Positions 22,759 through 32,154 of a stretch of DNA of 32,252 nucleotides are shown here, one piece after another (the stretch's first letter is position 1; each line of letters begins with the position of its first letter). The DNA is taken from assembly GCA_013820855.1 (NCBI GenBank), contig JACDHV010000009.1, positions 1 through 32,252 on the forward strand, read 5' to 3'. This DNA comes from Gemmatimonadales bacterium. GTDB lineage: Bacteria > Gemmatimonadota > Gemmatimonadetes > Gemmatimonadales > GWC2-71-9. The position numbers and the translations under genes were made by a program. The notes beneath the pieces were generated by a model that was not told where the DNA came from, made no database searches, and saw nothing but the letters and a program-made list of their open reading frames with translations.

Positions 22759-24966
22759 GTGAGGCGCCGCCCGCTGACGCGGACGCCCGCTGTCCTGGCG
22801 GCGCTCTTCCTCGCGCTCCAGATCCCTCCACTGGCGAGCCAGGCACCTTCCGAACGGCTCGCGCTGTCGGCTCTTTCGGATTCACTCGCTTGGCTCACGG
22901 ACACCGCCCCCCTCCGCGATCGCCAGCGCGCCATTCGCGAGACCGCTCGCCTTCATCCCGAGGCCGGCCTCGCGCGCCTTCGTCTCGGGCTCGTGAGCCT
23001 GCGGCTCGCCGAGCTGGGTGCCGCGCCGGACGCCCGGGATGCGGTCAAGGCCCTTCGCGGCGCCGCCGAGGAGCGGCCCGAGTGGCCGTTCGCATGGTAC
23101 CTCCTCGGCCTCGCCGAGGCACGGCGCGCCAGGTGGGAACGGGAGGACAGGCTCGCGCTGGGGAATCGGGTCGGATTGCCGACGCTGGAGCGCGCCGCGT
23201 CCCGGCATCGGCGCGCCCTCGAGGTCGATCCGTCGTTCGCGCCGGCGGCCGTGGCGTTGGCGGCGGTGACGCTCGAGCTTCGCGACACCGCGCTCCTGAC
23301 CGATGCCGTGGAGGCGCTTCGCCGTGCCGTGGCGGCGCCGGATCCGTCGCCCGAGGTGTTGCTCGGGTGGGGCCGGCTCGAGCGCGCCGTGGAAAGCTCC
23401 GATTCGGCGCGCGGCGCCTTCGAGCGCTACCTCGCGGCCGGAGGAAGCCGCGCTCTGGCTCTGCTGGAGCTGGCCCGCTCTGGGCTCGCGGCCGGAGACG
23501 CCGAAGCCGAGGGCGCGTACTACGAGGGAGCGGCGCGGGAGGACTCGGTCGCGCTCGCGGGCTACCGCGCCGACCTGGCGGCCGTGGCCGCCGATTCCGA
23601 GCTGGCGCGATTCGACCGGTCGCGGGGGACGGCGCGTGCCGAGCTCCTGAGGCGGTTCTGGAGCGACCGCGACCGGATCGAGATGCGCGCGCCAGGCGAG
23701 CGGCTGCGCGAGCACTACCGCCGGCTCCTGTACGCCCGCCGCCACTTCGCGCTGACCGTGAGCCGCCGTTTCTACGGTCCGGCCGACGCCTACCGGTCGG
23801 GCGGCATGGAGATCGACGACCGGGGGGTCATCTACGTCCGGCACGGCGCGCCGACGGAGCGGCTCCGGCCGTTCGTCTTCGGGCTCATGCCCAACGAGTC
23901 GTGGCGGTTCGACCGGGCCGAGGGTGACCTCCTCTTCCACTTCAGCTCCGGGTGGGATTCGAACGGCGGCGGCGACCTGTACGACTACCGCCTGGTCGAG
24001 AGCGTGCTCGACCTGCGCGGCGCGGAGGAGGCCCCCCAGGATCAGCTCATCCTGTCGCGGCAGACGCTCTCCGGCGTCTACGGCCGGATGCTCAACTGGG
24101 GCCCATACGGCGCGGGGCGATCGCGGGCGCGAGAGCGTGGGATCGGACAGGCCAGCATCGCGATCGGCACCACCACCGACAGCCACGAGCTGGAGTTCGC
24201 CGAGACGCTGAGCGCGGTGGCCGACCTGGTGGCCGTCGGTACCGCGGGTTCCGCCACGATCGGCCATCTCGTGTTCGCGATCGCGGAGCCCGGCACCAGG
24301 CCCGAGCAGGAGGCCGGCGGCATCCGGTATGCCGCCCGGGTCCGCGCCGTCGCGAGCGACAGGCAGGATCGGCCCTTCGCGGACGTGGACACCACCATCG
24401 AGTTCAGGCCGTCCGCTCCGTTGAGGCGCCGCCAGTATCTCATCGGACGGGTGGAGGTACCGCTTCCACCGGGATTGTGGAGTTGGCGCGCCGCGCTGCA
24501 GCTGAGCGACAGCCTCGGGGTGGTGCTGCCGAGGGATACGGTGAGAGTGGCGGGGCCCGGGCCGGGGCTCACCCTCAGCGACCTGGCGCTTGGCGCGCGC
24601 GGCGCGAGCGCGCGGTGGGAGCCGACCCCGCAGGACACCGTGCTGCTCACGCCGTTCGATCTCTTCCTCGAAGGCTCGGAGGTGGAGCTGTACTATGAGG
24701 TCGCGGGGGTAATCGAGGGAGCGCCGTTCCGGCACGAGATCGCCGTCTTCCGGATCAAGGGAGAGCCTGGCGCCCCGGAGCGCCGCCCGGTGGTGACACT
24801 CGGCTTCGACGAGCGTGCGGCAGGTCGCCTGCTCCGATCCCACCGCGTGCTGCAGCTCGCCCGGCTCGTGCCGGGACGGTATCTCATCGAAGTGCAGGTG
24901 CATGCGGCCGACGGAAAACCGGTTGCGCGGAGGCGGGAGTTTCGGGTGGTGCGGCCTGACTCCTGA
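22759..24966 (+). CDS. Secreted TPR protein with GWxTD-like domain
   Basis: The product of about 735 residues starts with a signal-peptide-like stretch (TPAVLAALFLALQIPPLASQ). Its first half is alpha-helical TPR-like repeats (ALEVDPSFAPAAVALAAV, ALRRAVAAPDPSPEVLLGW, RGAFERYLAAGGSRALALLE). The second half resembles GWxTD-domain proteins: LRRFWSDRDRIEMRAPGERL, YARRHFALTVSRRFYG, and DDRGVIYVRHGAPTERLRP, where the GWxTD position itself is changed. A beta-rich C-terminus follows. Such proteins are frequent in Gemmatimonadota and Acidobacteriota and have no proven function. The start is uncertain: GTG 22759 and TTG 22747 are both in frame, and neither has a clear ribosome-binding site. It is bounded by a terminator upstream and the inverted repeat at 24981 downstream, so it is probably a single-gene unit. 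Confidence 0.72.
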   Translation: MRRRPLTRTPAVLAALFLALQIPPLASQAPSERLALSALSDSLAWLTDTAPLRDRQRAIRETARLHPEAGLARLRLGLVSLRLAELGAAPDARDAVKALRGAAEERPEWPFAWYLLGLAEARRARWEREDRLALGNRVGLPTLERAASRHRRALEVDPSFAPAAVALAAVTLELRDTALLTDAVEALRRAVAAPDPSPEVLLGWGRLERAVESSDSARGAFERYLAAGGSRALALLELARSGLAAGDAEAEGAYYEGAAREDSVALAGYRADLAAVAADSELARFDRSRGTARAELLRRFWSDRDRIEMRAPGERLREHYRRLLYARRHFALTVSRRFYGPADAYRSGGMEIDDRGVIYVRHGAPTERLRPFVFGLMPNESWRFDRAEGDLLFHFSSGWDSNGGGDLYDYRLVESVLDLRGAEEAPQDQLILSRQTLSGVYGRMLNWGPYGAGRSRARERGIGQASIAIGTTTDSHELEFAETLSAVADLVAVGTAGSATIGHLVFAIAEPGTRPEQEAGGIRYAARVRAVASDRQDRPFADVDTTIEFRPSAPLRRRQYLIGRVEVPLPPGLWSWRAALQLSDSLGVVLPRDTVRVAGPGPGLTLSDLALGARGASARWEPTPQDTVLLTPFDLFLEGSEVELYYEVAGVIEGAPFRHEIAVFRIKGEPGAPERRPVVTLGFDERAAGRLLRSHRVLQLARLVPGRYLIEVQVHAADGKPVARRREFRVVRPDS

Positions 24967-24980
24967 CAGACCGATACTTC

Positions 24981-25043
24981 GTCACCCTGAATGAAGTGAA
25001 GGGGCCCAGGTCGCATGGCCTCCTTCGCTGCGCTCAGGATGAC
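24981..25043. repeat. Dispersed-type imperfect inverted repeat between convergent genes
   Basis: The arms GTCACCCTGAATGAAGTGAA and, on the other strand, GTCATCCTGAGCGCAGCGAA pair over most of their length around a short centre. It sits in the 98-bp gap between two convergent genes and may act as a bidirectional terminator. It resembles the element at 26658-26748. Confidence 0.65.
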
Positions 25044-25064
25044 ACTCGACCGCCACCCCCCCCC

Positions 25065-26621
25065 TTACTCCCACTCGATCGTCGCCGGCGGCTTGGAGCT
25101 GACGTCGTAGACCACGCGGTTGACGCCGTTGACCTCGTTGGCGATCCGGTTGGAGACACGGGCGAGCACATCGGGAGGAAACGGAAACCAGTCGGCGGTC
25201 ATCCCGTCGCGGCTGGTGACGGCGCGGAGCGCGATGACCTGATCGTACGTCCGGAAATCGCCCTGCACGCCGACCGAGCGGATCGGCAGCAGGACCGCGA
25301 ACGCCTGCCAGATGGCGTCATACAGTCCGGCGGCGCGAATCTCTTCGATGTAGACGTGATCGGCCCGGCGGAGCACGTCGAGATTCTCGCGGGAGACTTC
25401 GCCCAGGATCCGGATCGCGAGGCCCGGGCCGGGAAACGGGTGCCGGCCGACCATCTCCTCGGGCAGTCCCAGCTCGCGGCCGACCTGGCGCACCTCGTCC
25501 TTGAACAGCTCGCGCAGCGGCTCGAGAAGCTTGAACGGCAGCCGCTCGGGCAGCCCACCGACGTTGTGATGGGTCTTGATCGTCACCGACGGGCCGCCCT
25601 TGGGTGAGATCGACTCGATGACGTCGGGATACAGCGTACCCTGCACCAGGAAGCCGATGCCCTTGCCCAGCGACTTCGCCTCCGCCTCGAAGACGTCGAT
25701 GAAGGTGTGGCCGATCCGGCGACGTTTCTCTTCCGGATCGGCGACGCCGGCGAGCCTTTCCAGGAACTGCTCGCCCGCGTCCACCACGCGGAGGTCGATA
25801 CCAAGATGGCGCCGGAAGGTCGCCTCCACCTGCTCCCGCTCGTGCAGGCGGAGCAGGCCGTGGTCCACGAAGATACAGGTCAGGCGGTCGCCCACCGCGC
25901 GGTGGACCAGCACCGCCGCCACCGAGCTGTCCACGCCGCCCGACAGGCCGCAGATGACGCGCTGGTCGGGACCGACCAGGTCGCGGACCCGGGCGACCTC
26001 GCTCTCGACGAAGTGACCGGGAGTCCAGTCGGGAACGCAGCCGCAGATCTCGAAGAGGAAGTTGTTGAGGATCTCGCCGCCCCGCGGCGTGTGCGCTACC
26101 TCGGGGTGGAACTGCACGCCGAACAGCGCCTGCTGGGTATGCTCCATCGCCGCGATCGGGGAGTTGTCGCTCCTGGCGGTGATCCGGTAGCCCGGCGGCG
26201 GCACGTCCACGTGGTCGCCATGGCTCATCCACACCGGGGTCTCCTCACCCCGTCCGAACCCGCGGAAGAGCCGGCCACCGTCGACGGTGACGCTCGCGCG
26301 GCCGTACTCCCGGCGGTTCGCCCGGGTGACGCTTCCGCCGGCGAGTCGCGCGAGGACCTGCATCCCGTAGCAGAGACCGAGGACCGGCGTGCCCAGGCGG
26401 AGCAGCTCCGGATCGGCGGTAGGAACCCCCTCGTCGTAGACCGAGTTGGGGCCGCCGGACAGGATGATCCCCTTGGGCTTCCACTCCCGGATCCAATGCA
26501 CCGGGCGCGAGGGCGGATGGATCTCGCAATAGACGTGGGCCTCGCGCACCCGGCGCGCGATGAGCTGGGTGTACTGCGAGCCGAAGTCGATGATCAGGAT
26601 ACCGTCGTGGTGCTCGGCCAC
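25065..26621 (-). CDS. guaA: GMP synthase (glutamine-hydrolysing)
   Basis: GuaA converts XMP to GMP using ATP and ammonia released from glutamine. The 518-residue protein is complete. The class I amidotransferase domain has LGLCYGMQ with the nucleophile Cys84 and GVQFHPEV with His172 and Glu174. The ATP-pyrophosphatase domain has the PP-loop SGGVDSS at 227-233, and the C-terminal dimerisation domain ends in the conserved KPPATIEWE. The start is GTG at 26621 with CCGGAGA upstream. The gene is separated from lysA by 172 bp that contain the inverted repeat at 26658-26748, so guaA probably has its own promoter between that element and the start. Confidence 0.97.
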   Translation of the reverse strand: MAEHHDGILIIDFGSQYTQLIARRVREAHVYCEIHPPSRPVHWIREWKPKGIILSGGPNSVYDEGVPTADPELLRLGTPVLGLCYGMQVLARLAGGSVTRANRREYGRASVTVDGGRLFRGFGRGEETPVWMSHGDHVDVPPPGYRITARSDNSPIAAMEHTQQALFGVQFHPEVAHTPRGGEILNNFLFEICGCVPDWTPGHFVESEVARVRDLVGPDQRVICGLSGGVDSSVAAVLVHRAVGDRLTCIFVDHGLLRLHEREQVEATFRRHLGIDLRVVDAGEQFLERLAGVADPEEKRRRIGHTFIDVFEAEAKSLGKGIGFLVQGTLYPDVIESISPKGGPSVTIKTHHNVGGLPERLPFKLLEPLRELFKDEVRQVGRELGLPEEMVGRHPFPGPGLAIRILGEVSRENLDVLRRADHVYIEEIRAAGLYDAIWQAFAVLLPIRSVGVQGDFRTYDQVIALRAVTSRDGMTADWFPFPPDVLARVSNRIANEVNGVNRVVYDVSSKPPATIEWE

Positions 26622-26657
26622 TCGTGATAGTCTCCGGGACTCAGGTCACCGGTCGTC

Positions 26658-26748
26658 GGTTGTCATCCCGAGCGGAGCGAGGGATCTGCCTCGGGCATGG
26701 CTCGAACTCGGCGGAGCAAGATCCCTCGCTGCGCTCGGGATGACAACC
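26658..26748. repeat. Dispersed-type long inverted repeat between lysA and guaA
   Basis: The 91-bp element has nearly perfect 30-bp arms. The left arm starts GGTTGTCATCCCGAGCGGAG and ends in GGGATCT; the right arm starts AGATCCC and ends in GGGATGACAACC. A 31-bp centre lies between them. It could terminate the lysA transcript. Elements with the same GTCATCC(T/C)GAGCG arms are scattered between genes in many bacterial genomes. Confidence 0.8.
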
Positions 26749-26793
26749 GCGGCGAACGCTCGGACAGCCGCAGCCAGTTCGGTTCGTCCGCCT

Positions 26794-28065
26794 TCAGGGC
26801 GCGACCCGCTCCGTGTGAAACAGCTGGTCCAATCGCTCTCGCGGCCGCGACACCCACCAGCGCCCCCCGTCCACCACCACCTCGGCGGGCCGCGGGCGAG
26901 TGTTGTAATTGGAGGCCATCACGAACCCGTAGGCCCCGGCGCCGAGCACCGCGATCCGCTCACCGCGGTCGAGACCGGGCAGCCTCCGATCGCGGGCGAG
27001 GAAGTCTCCGGTCTCGCAGACCGGGCCCACGACGTCCACCTCCGCTCCGGGCCGGCCGCGCAACTCCACTTCCACCATCTCGTGGTACGCCATGTAATGG
27101 CTCGGTCGAACCAGGTCGTTCATTCCGGCGTCCACGATGACGAGATCCTTTCCCCCCGAGTGCTTCCGTGAGAGCACGGTAGTGAGCAGCACACCCGCGC
27201 TGCCCACGAGGTAGCGGCCGGGCTCCATCACCACCGTGAGCCCGCTCCGCCGCACCAGCGGGATGATGGTCGAGGCCAGCGCGGCGGGACTCATCGGCTC
27301 CTCGTCGCGGTAGCGGATGCCGATGCCGCCGCCGACGTCGAGCGAGCGAATGGTTTCGACACCCGCCTCGCAGAGACGGCCGACCAGATCGAGCAGCCGC
27401 CCGATCCCTTCGGCGTACGGCTCGGGATCGAGCAGCTGGCTCCCGATGTGCATCGCGATGGTATCGAGCGCGAGCAGCGGATGCTCCCCGATGGCCAGGG
27501 CGAGCGGCACCACCTGGTCTACCGGCACCCCGAATTTGATCCCGCCCTGCCCGGTCGCGATGAAAGGGTGGGTGTCGGCGGTGACGTCCGGATTGACGCG
27601 AATGCCGACCCGCAGAGGGCGCCCGAGCCGCGCCACGATCCGGCCGAGCGCGGCGAGCTCGGCGGTGGATTCGAGGTGCACATGGCCGATCCCGGCCTCG
27701 ACCGCGGCGGTGAGCTCTTCGTCGGTCTTGCCCACGCCGCTGAAGACGATGCGCTCGGGCTCGAACCCCGCGGCGAGGGCGCGGGCCAGCTCCCCGCCGG
27801 AGACGATGTCGGCTCCAGCGCCGAGGTCGCGGAGGATTCGGAGCACCGCCAGGTTGGAATTGGCCTTCACCGCGTAGGCGATCCGGTGCGGCGCCGCTGA
27901 CAGCGCGTCGTCCAACGCCCGGTACCGCCGGCGGATGACGTCCGCGCTGTAGACGTACGCCGGCGTCCCGGCGCCGTCGGCGATGGCCGACAGCGGGACG
28001 CCGCCGAAATGGAGCGAGTCGCCGACGCGCTCGATCCCCGCGTCAGTCAGTACGCTCTCGCCCAT
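26794..28065 (-). CDS. lysA: Diaminopimelate decarboxylase
   Basis: LysA removes CO2 from meso-diaminopimelate to give L-lysine, using PLP. The 423-residue protein has the alanine-racemase-type barrel: IAYAVKANSNLAVLRIL with the PLP lysine, then HIGSQL, the phosphate-binding SLDVGGGIGIRY, MEPGRYLVGSAGVL, and CETGDFLARDR with the active-site cysteine. It ends in the usual beta-domain (GAGAYGFVMASNYNTRPRP). The ATG at 28065 lies within the end of proS: the two genes overlap by 19 nt in different frames, which suggests translational coupling. Length is normal. Confidence 0.96.
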   Translation of the reverse strand: MGESVLTDAGIERVGDSLHFGGVPLSAIADGAGTPAYVYSADVIRRRYRALDDALSAAPHRIAYAVKANSNLAVLRILRDLGAGADIVSGGELARALAAGFEPERIVFSGVGKTDEELTAAVEAGIGHVHLESTAELAALGRIVARLGRPLRVGIRVNPDVTADTHPFIATGQGGIKFGVPVDQVVPLALAIGEHPLLALDTIAMHIGSQLLDPEPYAEGIGRLLDLVGRLCEAGVETIRSLDVGGGIGIRYRDEEPMSPAALASTIIPLVRRSGLTVVMEPGRYLVGSAGVLLTTVLSRKHSGGKDLVIVDAGMNDLVRPSHYMAYHEMVEVELRGRPGAEVDVVGPVCETGDFLARDRRLPGLDRGERIAVLGAGAYGFVMASNYNTRPRPAEVVVDGGRWWVSRPRERLDQLFHTERVAP

Positions 28066-29495
28066 ACCGCCTCCGTCACGCTCGGCCGGCCACACCACAT
28101 GCAGGTGGTCGGGACCTCCGGGGATCGGAAGCTCTCGTCCGGCAAGACCCTGATCGTCGCCTTGGTCTGCTCCTTGATCTCCGCCTCGCACTCGCCACGG
28201 CCGCAGAAACCGGAATAGATGAATCCCCCGCCGGCATCCAGCTGCGCCAGGAATTCCTTCTTGGTGGCGCCCCGGATGCTGTTGGCCTCGCGGCGGGCCC
28301 GGGCGGTCTCCAGCATGTCCCGCTGCATGGATTCCATTGCGGCCGTCAACGTGGTGGCCAGGCCGGCCAGGGGAAGGCTTTCCTTCTTGCCATCGGTGCG
28401 CCGCGCCAGCATCACGGTGCCGGCGGCCACGTCGCGGGGGCCGATCTCCACTCGGAGCGGGACACCCCGGCCCTCCCACTCGTAGTACTTGGCTCCCGGC
28501 TTCATGCCGTCCCGGGCGTCCAGGTGCACTCGGATCCCCGCGGCAGCCAGCTCCTTGCGGGTGCGCTCCGCGATCTCGAGAACGGTGGTCCGCTCCTCGT
28601 CGCTCCGGTAGATGGGAACGATGACCACCTGGTACTGCGCCAGGCGCGGAGGACAGATCAGCCCCGCGTCGTCCCCGTGCACCATGATCAACCCTCCGAC
28701 CAGCCGGGTCGAGACGCCCCAGGACGTGTTCCACACGTGATCCAGGTCGCCCGACGCGGTCTGGAAGGTGACCTCGAACGCGCGCGAGAAGTTCTGCCCC
28801 AGATTGTGACTGGTGCCCGCCTGAAGCGCCTTGTTGTCCTGCATCAGCGCCTCGCAGCTGTACGTTCGCAGCGCGCCGGCGAAGCGCTCGCTGTCGGTCT
28901 TCCTCCCGGTCACCACCGGCATCGCCATCCACTCTTCCATGAACGTCCGGTAGACCCCGAGCATCCGCAGGGTTTCCTCTTCGGCCTCGGCCTCGGTGGC
29001 ATGGGCGGTATGGCCCTCCTGCCAGAGGAACTCGGTGGTCCGCAGGAACAGCCGGGTGCGCAGCTCCCAGCGGACCACGTTGGCCCACTGGTTGATCAGC
29101 AGCGGGAGGTCGCGGTAGCTCTGGATCCACTTGGCGTACATGGCGTAGATGATGGTCTCCGAGGTGGGCCGGACCACGAGCGGCTCCTCCAGCTCCTTGC
29201 CACCGCCGTGGGTGACCACCGCCGTCTCCGGCGCGAAGCCCTGGACATGCTCCGCCTCCCGGCTCAGGAAGCTCTGTGGAATGAAGAGCGGGAAGTAGGC
29301 GTTCTGATGGCCGGTGTCCTTGAACATCTGGTCGAGCGCGCGCTGCATCTGTTCCCAGATGGCGTAGCCGTTGGGCCGGATGACCATGCAGCCCCGCACC
29401 GGGCTGTAGTCCGCGAGCTGGGCCCGCGCGATGAGCTCGTTGTACCAGGCACTGAAATCGGTCGCCCTGGGGGTCAACGCCTTCGCTTCCGCCAT
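28047..29495 (-). CDS. proS: Prolyl-tRNA synthetase, type 3 (archaeal/eukaryote-like)
   Basis: ProS charges tRNA-Pro with proline. The 482-residue protein is of the short type without the bacterial INS editing insertion. Class II motifs are visible: RGCMVIRPNGYAIWEQMQ, VVRPTSETIIYAMYAKWI, RWELRTRLFLRTTEFLWQEG (motif 2), and VSTRLVGGLIMVHGDDAGL (motif 3). The C-terminal zinc-binding-like domain characteristic of this type is present, with CGRGECEAEIK and TCMWCGRP. Its start is the ATG at 29495, 80 nt downstream of the hisS stop. The stop overlaps the lysA start by 19 nt. Confidence 0.95.
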   Translation of the reverse strand: MAEAKALTPRATDFSAWYNELIARAQLADYSPVRGCMVIRPNGYAIWEQMQRALDQMFKDTGHQNAYFPLFIPQSFLSREAEHVQGFAPETAVVTHGGGKELEEPLVVRPTSETIIYAMYAKWIQSYRDLPLLINQWANVVRWELRTRLFLRTTEFLWQEGHTAHATEAEAEEETLRMLGVYRTFMEEWMAMPVVTGRKTDSERFAGALRTYSCEALMQDNKALQAGTSHNLGQNFSRAFEVTFQTASGDLDHVWNTSWGVSTRLVGGLIMVHGDDAGLICPPRLAQYQVVIVPIYRSDEERTTVLEIAERTRKELAAAGIRVHLDARDGMKPGAKYYEWEGRGVPLRVEIGPRDVAAGTVMLARRTDGKKESLPLAGLATTLTAAMESMQRDMLETARARREANSIRGATKKEFLAQLDAGGGFIYSGFCGRGECEAEIKEQTKATIRVLPDESFRSPEVPTTCMWCGRPSVTEAVWARAY

Positions 29496-29575
29496 CTGTG
29501 CTTCCTTTCATGCGCTCTGTGCTGCCTGGACTGTACGGCCCGACGCCGCGTCTCACTGCACGTGCGCGACCTCCC

Positions 29576-30880
29576 TCATCCCACCCGCCCCACCGCGCTC
29601 GTCAATCGCTCTCTCACCGCGCTTCGCGCCACCGATTCCTGCGCCTTACCCCTCAGATCCTTCACCATCACCTCGCCGCGCGCCCGGTCGTCGGGACCGA
29701 CGACCACGGCCAGCCGCGCGCTGCGGGCATCGGCCAGCTTGAGCTGCTTGCCCACCGCCTGCGGAGCCAGCGCGTACTCCACCCGGAGGCCGGCGTCGCG
29801 CAGCTCCCTCGCGAGGCCGAGCACGTGGGGCAGGTCGTCCGGGGTGATCGCGGCGAGGAAGACGTCGATGCTCGATCCGGGCTCCGGGACGAGTCCGCGC
29901 TCGCGAAGCAGCTCGCCGAGCACCACGTCACCCATGCCGAAGCCCAGCGCGGGAAGGTCCACCCCGCCCAGCGACTGCAGCAGGTTGTCGTACCGGCCGC
30001 CGCCGCAGATGGCGCGCAGCTCGCCGCGCGCGTCGAAGAGCTCGAACACCGTACCGGTATAGTAGGCGAGCCCCCGCACGATCCCGAGATCCAGGTCCAG
30101 ATAGTCGCCGTAGCCCATCGCCTCGAGGGACTCGAGCGTCCGCCGCAGCGGCTCGCCCCGGGCGAGCGCGGCGTCGAGCCCCGGTCCGAGACCCGGCAGG
30201 TCCGACCAGCTCCTGCTGCGCGCGAGCCCCAGCAGCCGCTCGACGGTCGCGCCGGGAATTCCGGCGCCCGACAGCTTGGCGGCCGTGATTTCCTCGGGCG
30301 TCCGGCGAAGCTTGTCGAAGACCTGCCATACCACCGGCACCTGCGTCTCGGCGACTCCGAGATTCTGCAGAAGCGCCGTCAGCAGCCTCCGGTCGGAGAG
30401 CCGAACCCGGACATCCTCCGGTCCCAGGCCGAACGCGCGCACCGCGTCGATCGCGAGCGCCACGATCTCGGCGTCGGCGAGATGGCCGGGCTCCCCGATG
30501 AGGTCGCAGTTGAGCTGGAAGTGCTCTCGCAGTCTGCCCCGCTGCTGCCGCTCGTAGCGGAAGAGCTGCGGGATGGAGAACCAGCGGATCGGCTTCCGCA
30601 GCCCGTTGGCGCGCGCCGCCACCATCCTGGCGAGTGTCGGCGTCATTTCCGGCCTCAGCGAGACCTCGCGGCCGCCCCGGTCGGTGAAGCTGTACAGCTG
30701 CCCGACGATCTCCTCTCCGCTCTTGGCCGTGTACAGCTCCAGCGGCTCCAGCGGGGGGCCGTCGTATTCCTCGAAGCCGTACCTGGCCGCCACCCGCCGC
30801 CAGGTCCGGAAGATGTGTTCCCGAAGGGCCAGGTCGGTGGGGTAGAAGTCGCGAAATCCCGGCAGGGCCTGGGGTTGCAT
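29576..30880 (-). CDS. hisS: Histidyl-tRNA synthetase
   Basis: HisS charges tRNA-His. The 434-residue product begins MQPQALPGFRDFYPTDLALR, the usual N-terminus. It has class II motif 2 (FRYERQQRGRLREHFQL), the histidine-specific IVRGLAYYTGTVFE and ICGGGRYDNLL, and motif 3 (LGFGMGDVVL). The C-terminal anticodon-binding domain follows (VFLAAITPDDLPHVLGLA, SARLAVVVGPDDRARGEVMV). The start is the ATG at 30880; the frame remains open upstream, but that part overlaps folC and is not HisS-like. It lies 41 nt behind folC in the same direction and is probably co-transcribed with proS and lysA. Confidence 0.96.
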   Translation of the reverse strand: MQPQALPGFRDFYPTDLALREHIFRTWRRVAARYGFEEYDGPPLEPLELYTAKSGEEIVGQLYSFTDRGGREVSLRPEMTPTLARMVAARANGLRKPIRWFSIPQLFRYERQQRGRLREHFQLNCDLIGEPGHLADAEIVALAIDAVRAFGLGPEDVRVRLSDRRLLTALLQNLGVAETQVPVVWQVFDKLRRTPEEITAAKLSGAGIPGATVERLLGLARSRSWSDLPGLGPGLDAALARGEPLRRTLESLEAMGYGDYLDLDLGIVRGLAYYTGTVFELFDARGELRAICGGGRYDNLLQSLGGVDLPALGFGMGDVVLGELLRERGLVPEPGSSIDVFLAAITPDDLPHVLGLARELRDAGLRVEYALAPQAVGKQLKLADARSARLAVVVGPDDRARGEVMVKDLRGKAQESVARSAVRERLTSAVGRVG

Positions 30881-30921
30881 GGGCAGGATAATAGTGGACG
30901 GTGGCGGTTCGAGCGAGCGGC

Positions 30922-32154
30922 CTAGAATCCCAGCTCGCCCATCACATCGCCCACCGTATGGAACGAGCCGGTCACGAGGACCGTCCCCGCTCCCTGCTGC
31001 ACCTCTCGAAGGGCGGCGTGGAAGTCGGGGACGAGCGTCCAGGCGGCGCGTGCAGGCGGCCGGGAGGGCTCGCCCAGCCAGCGCCGAAGCCACGCGGCGT
31101 CCCAGCCGCGGCTGGCCGCGGTCGGAGCGACGGTGAGCACGCCCCGGTCGATCGCGCGGTCGAGCTGGACCAGCATGTCGGGCCACTCCTTGTCCCCGAG
31201 GATCGAGATGAGGCCGTGGACCGGCCGAAGCGGACGGAGCGCCTCCAGCGCCGTGACCAGCGAGCGGATGCCGTCCGGATTGTGAGCGACGTCGAAGAGC
31301 CACTTTCCCCGGCGGTCGAGACGCGCGGGGATCCACGCGTCCGCGAAGCCTCGCACGACCGCCTCCCCGTCCGGCCGCCACCGTGGCGGCAGCGCCATGA
31401 GGACGCCGTACGCCACGCCCGCGTTGCGACGCTGGTGCGGACCTGCCAGCGCCAGCGGGCCCGCCCACTCGTAGCCAGGAGGCAGCACCCTCACATCGGC
31501 CCGGGCCGAGGGATCGAGCCTCGCGACGGCCCGATGGGCCGCGCGGCGCAACACCTCCACCAGTTCGGGCTCGCGCTCGCCGATCACGAACGGAGCGCCC
31601 GGCTTGGCGATGCCGGCCTTTTCCCCCGCGATCTTCTCCAGCGTGTCACCCAGGTACTTCATGTGGTCGCGCTCGATCTTGGTCACGGCGCTCACCAGCG
31701 GGCGCACCACGTTGGTGCTGTCCAGCCGGCCTCCCAGCCCGACCTCGACCACGGCGATCTCGGCCCCTCGCGCCGCGAAGTCGGCGAACGCCATCGCCGT
31801 CGTGGCCTCGAAGAAGGTGGCGCGCCGATCGAGAATCAGAGGCCGGAGACGCTCCGTCCACATCGCGACCGCCGCCTCCGAGATCGGAACCTCGTCCACT
31901 CGAATACGCTCCCGGAACGAGACCAGGTGCGGCGAGGTGTAGAGCCCCACCCGCCAGCCGGCCTCCCGGAGCGCGGCCGCGACGAGCGTGCAGACGCTCC
32001 CCTTCCCGTTGGTGCCCCCGATATGGATCGAGGGCACGACCGTGTGCGGGTCGCCCACCGACTTCAGCAGTGCCCGGGTCGTGGCGAGCCCGAACTTGAT
32101 CGTCGTCGTCCGGGGGAAGAGGAACTCGAGCGCCTGCTCGTAAGTCGGCGGCAT
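30922..32154 (-). CDS. folC: Bifunctional folylpolyglutamate/dihydrofolate synthase
   Basis: FolC adds glutamate to (dihydro)folates with ATP. The 410-residue protein has the Mur-ligase-like plan: an N-terminal YEQALEFLFPR, the P-loop HIGGTNGKGSVCT, then YTSPHLVSFRERIRV, FEATTAMAFADF, VVEVGLGGRLDSTNV, and ERDHMKYLGDTLEKIAGEKA. The C-terminal domain has FDVAHNPDGIRSLV and the closing VTGSFHTVGDVM. The ATG at 32154 gives a canonical N-terminus, so the further open frame to the window edge is not needed. It heads the visible minus-strand folC-hisS-proS-lysA run; nothing recognisable lies upstream inside the window. Confidence 0.95.
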   Translation of the reverse strand: MPPTYEQALEFLFPRTTTIKFGLATTRALLKSVGDPHTVVPSIHIGGTNGKGSVCTLVAAALREAGWRVGLYTSPHLVSFRERIRVDEVPISEAAVAMWTERLRPLILDRRATFFEATTAMAFADFAARGAEIAVVEVGLGGRLDSTNVVRPLVSAVTKIERDHMKYLGDTLEKIAGEKAGIAKPGAPFVIGEREPELVEVLRRAAHRAVARLDPSARADVRVLPPGYEWAGPLALAGPHQRRNAGVAYGVLMALPPRWRPDGEAVVRGFADAWIPARLDRRGKWLFDVAHNPDGIRSLVTALEALRPLRPVHGLISILGDKEWPDMLVQLDRAIDRGVLTVAPTAASRGWDAAWLRRWLGEPSRPPARAAWTLVPDFHAALREVQQGAGTVLVTGSFHTVGDVMGELGF

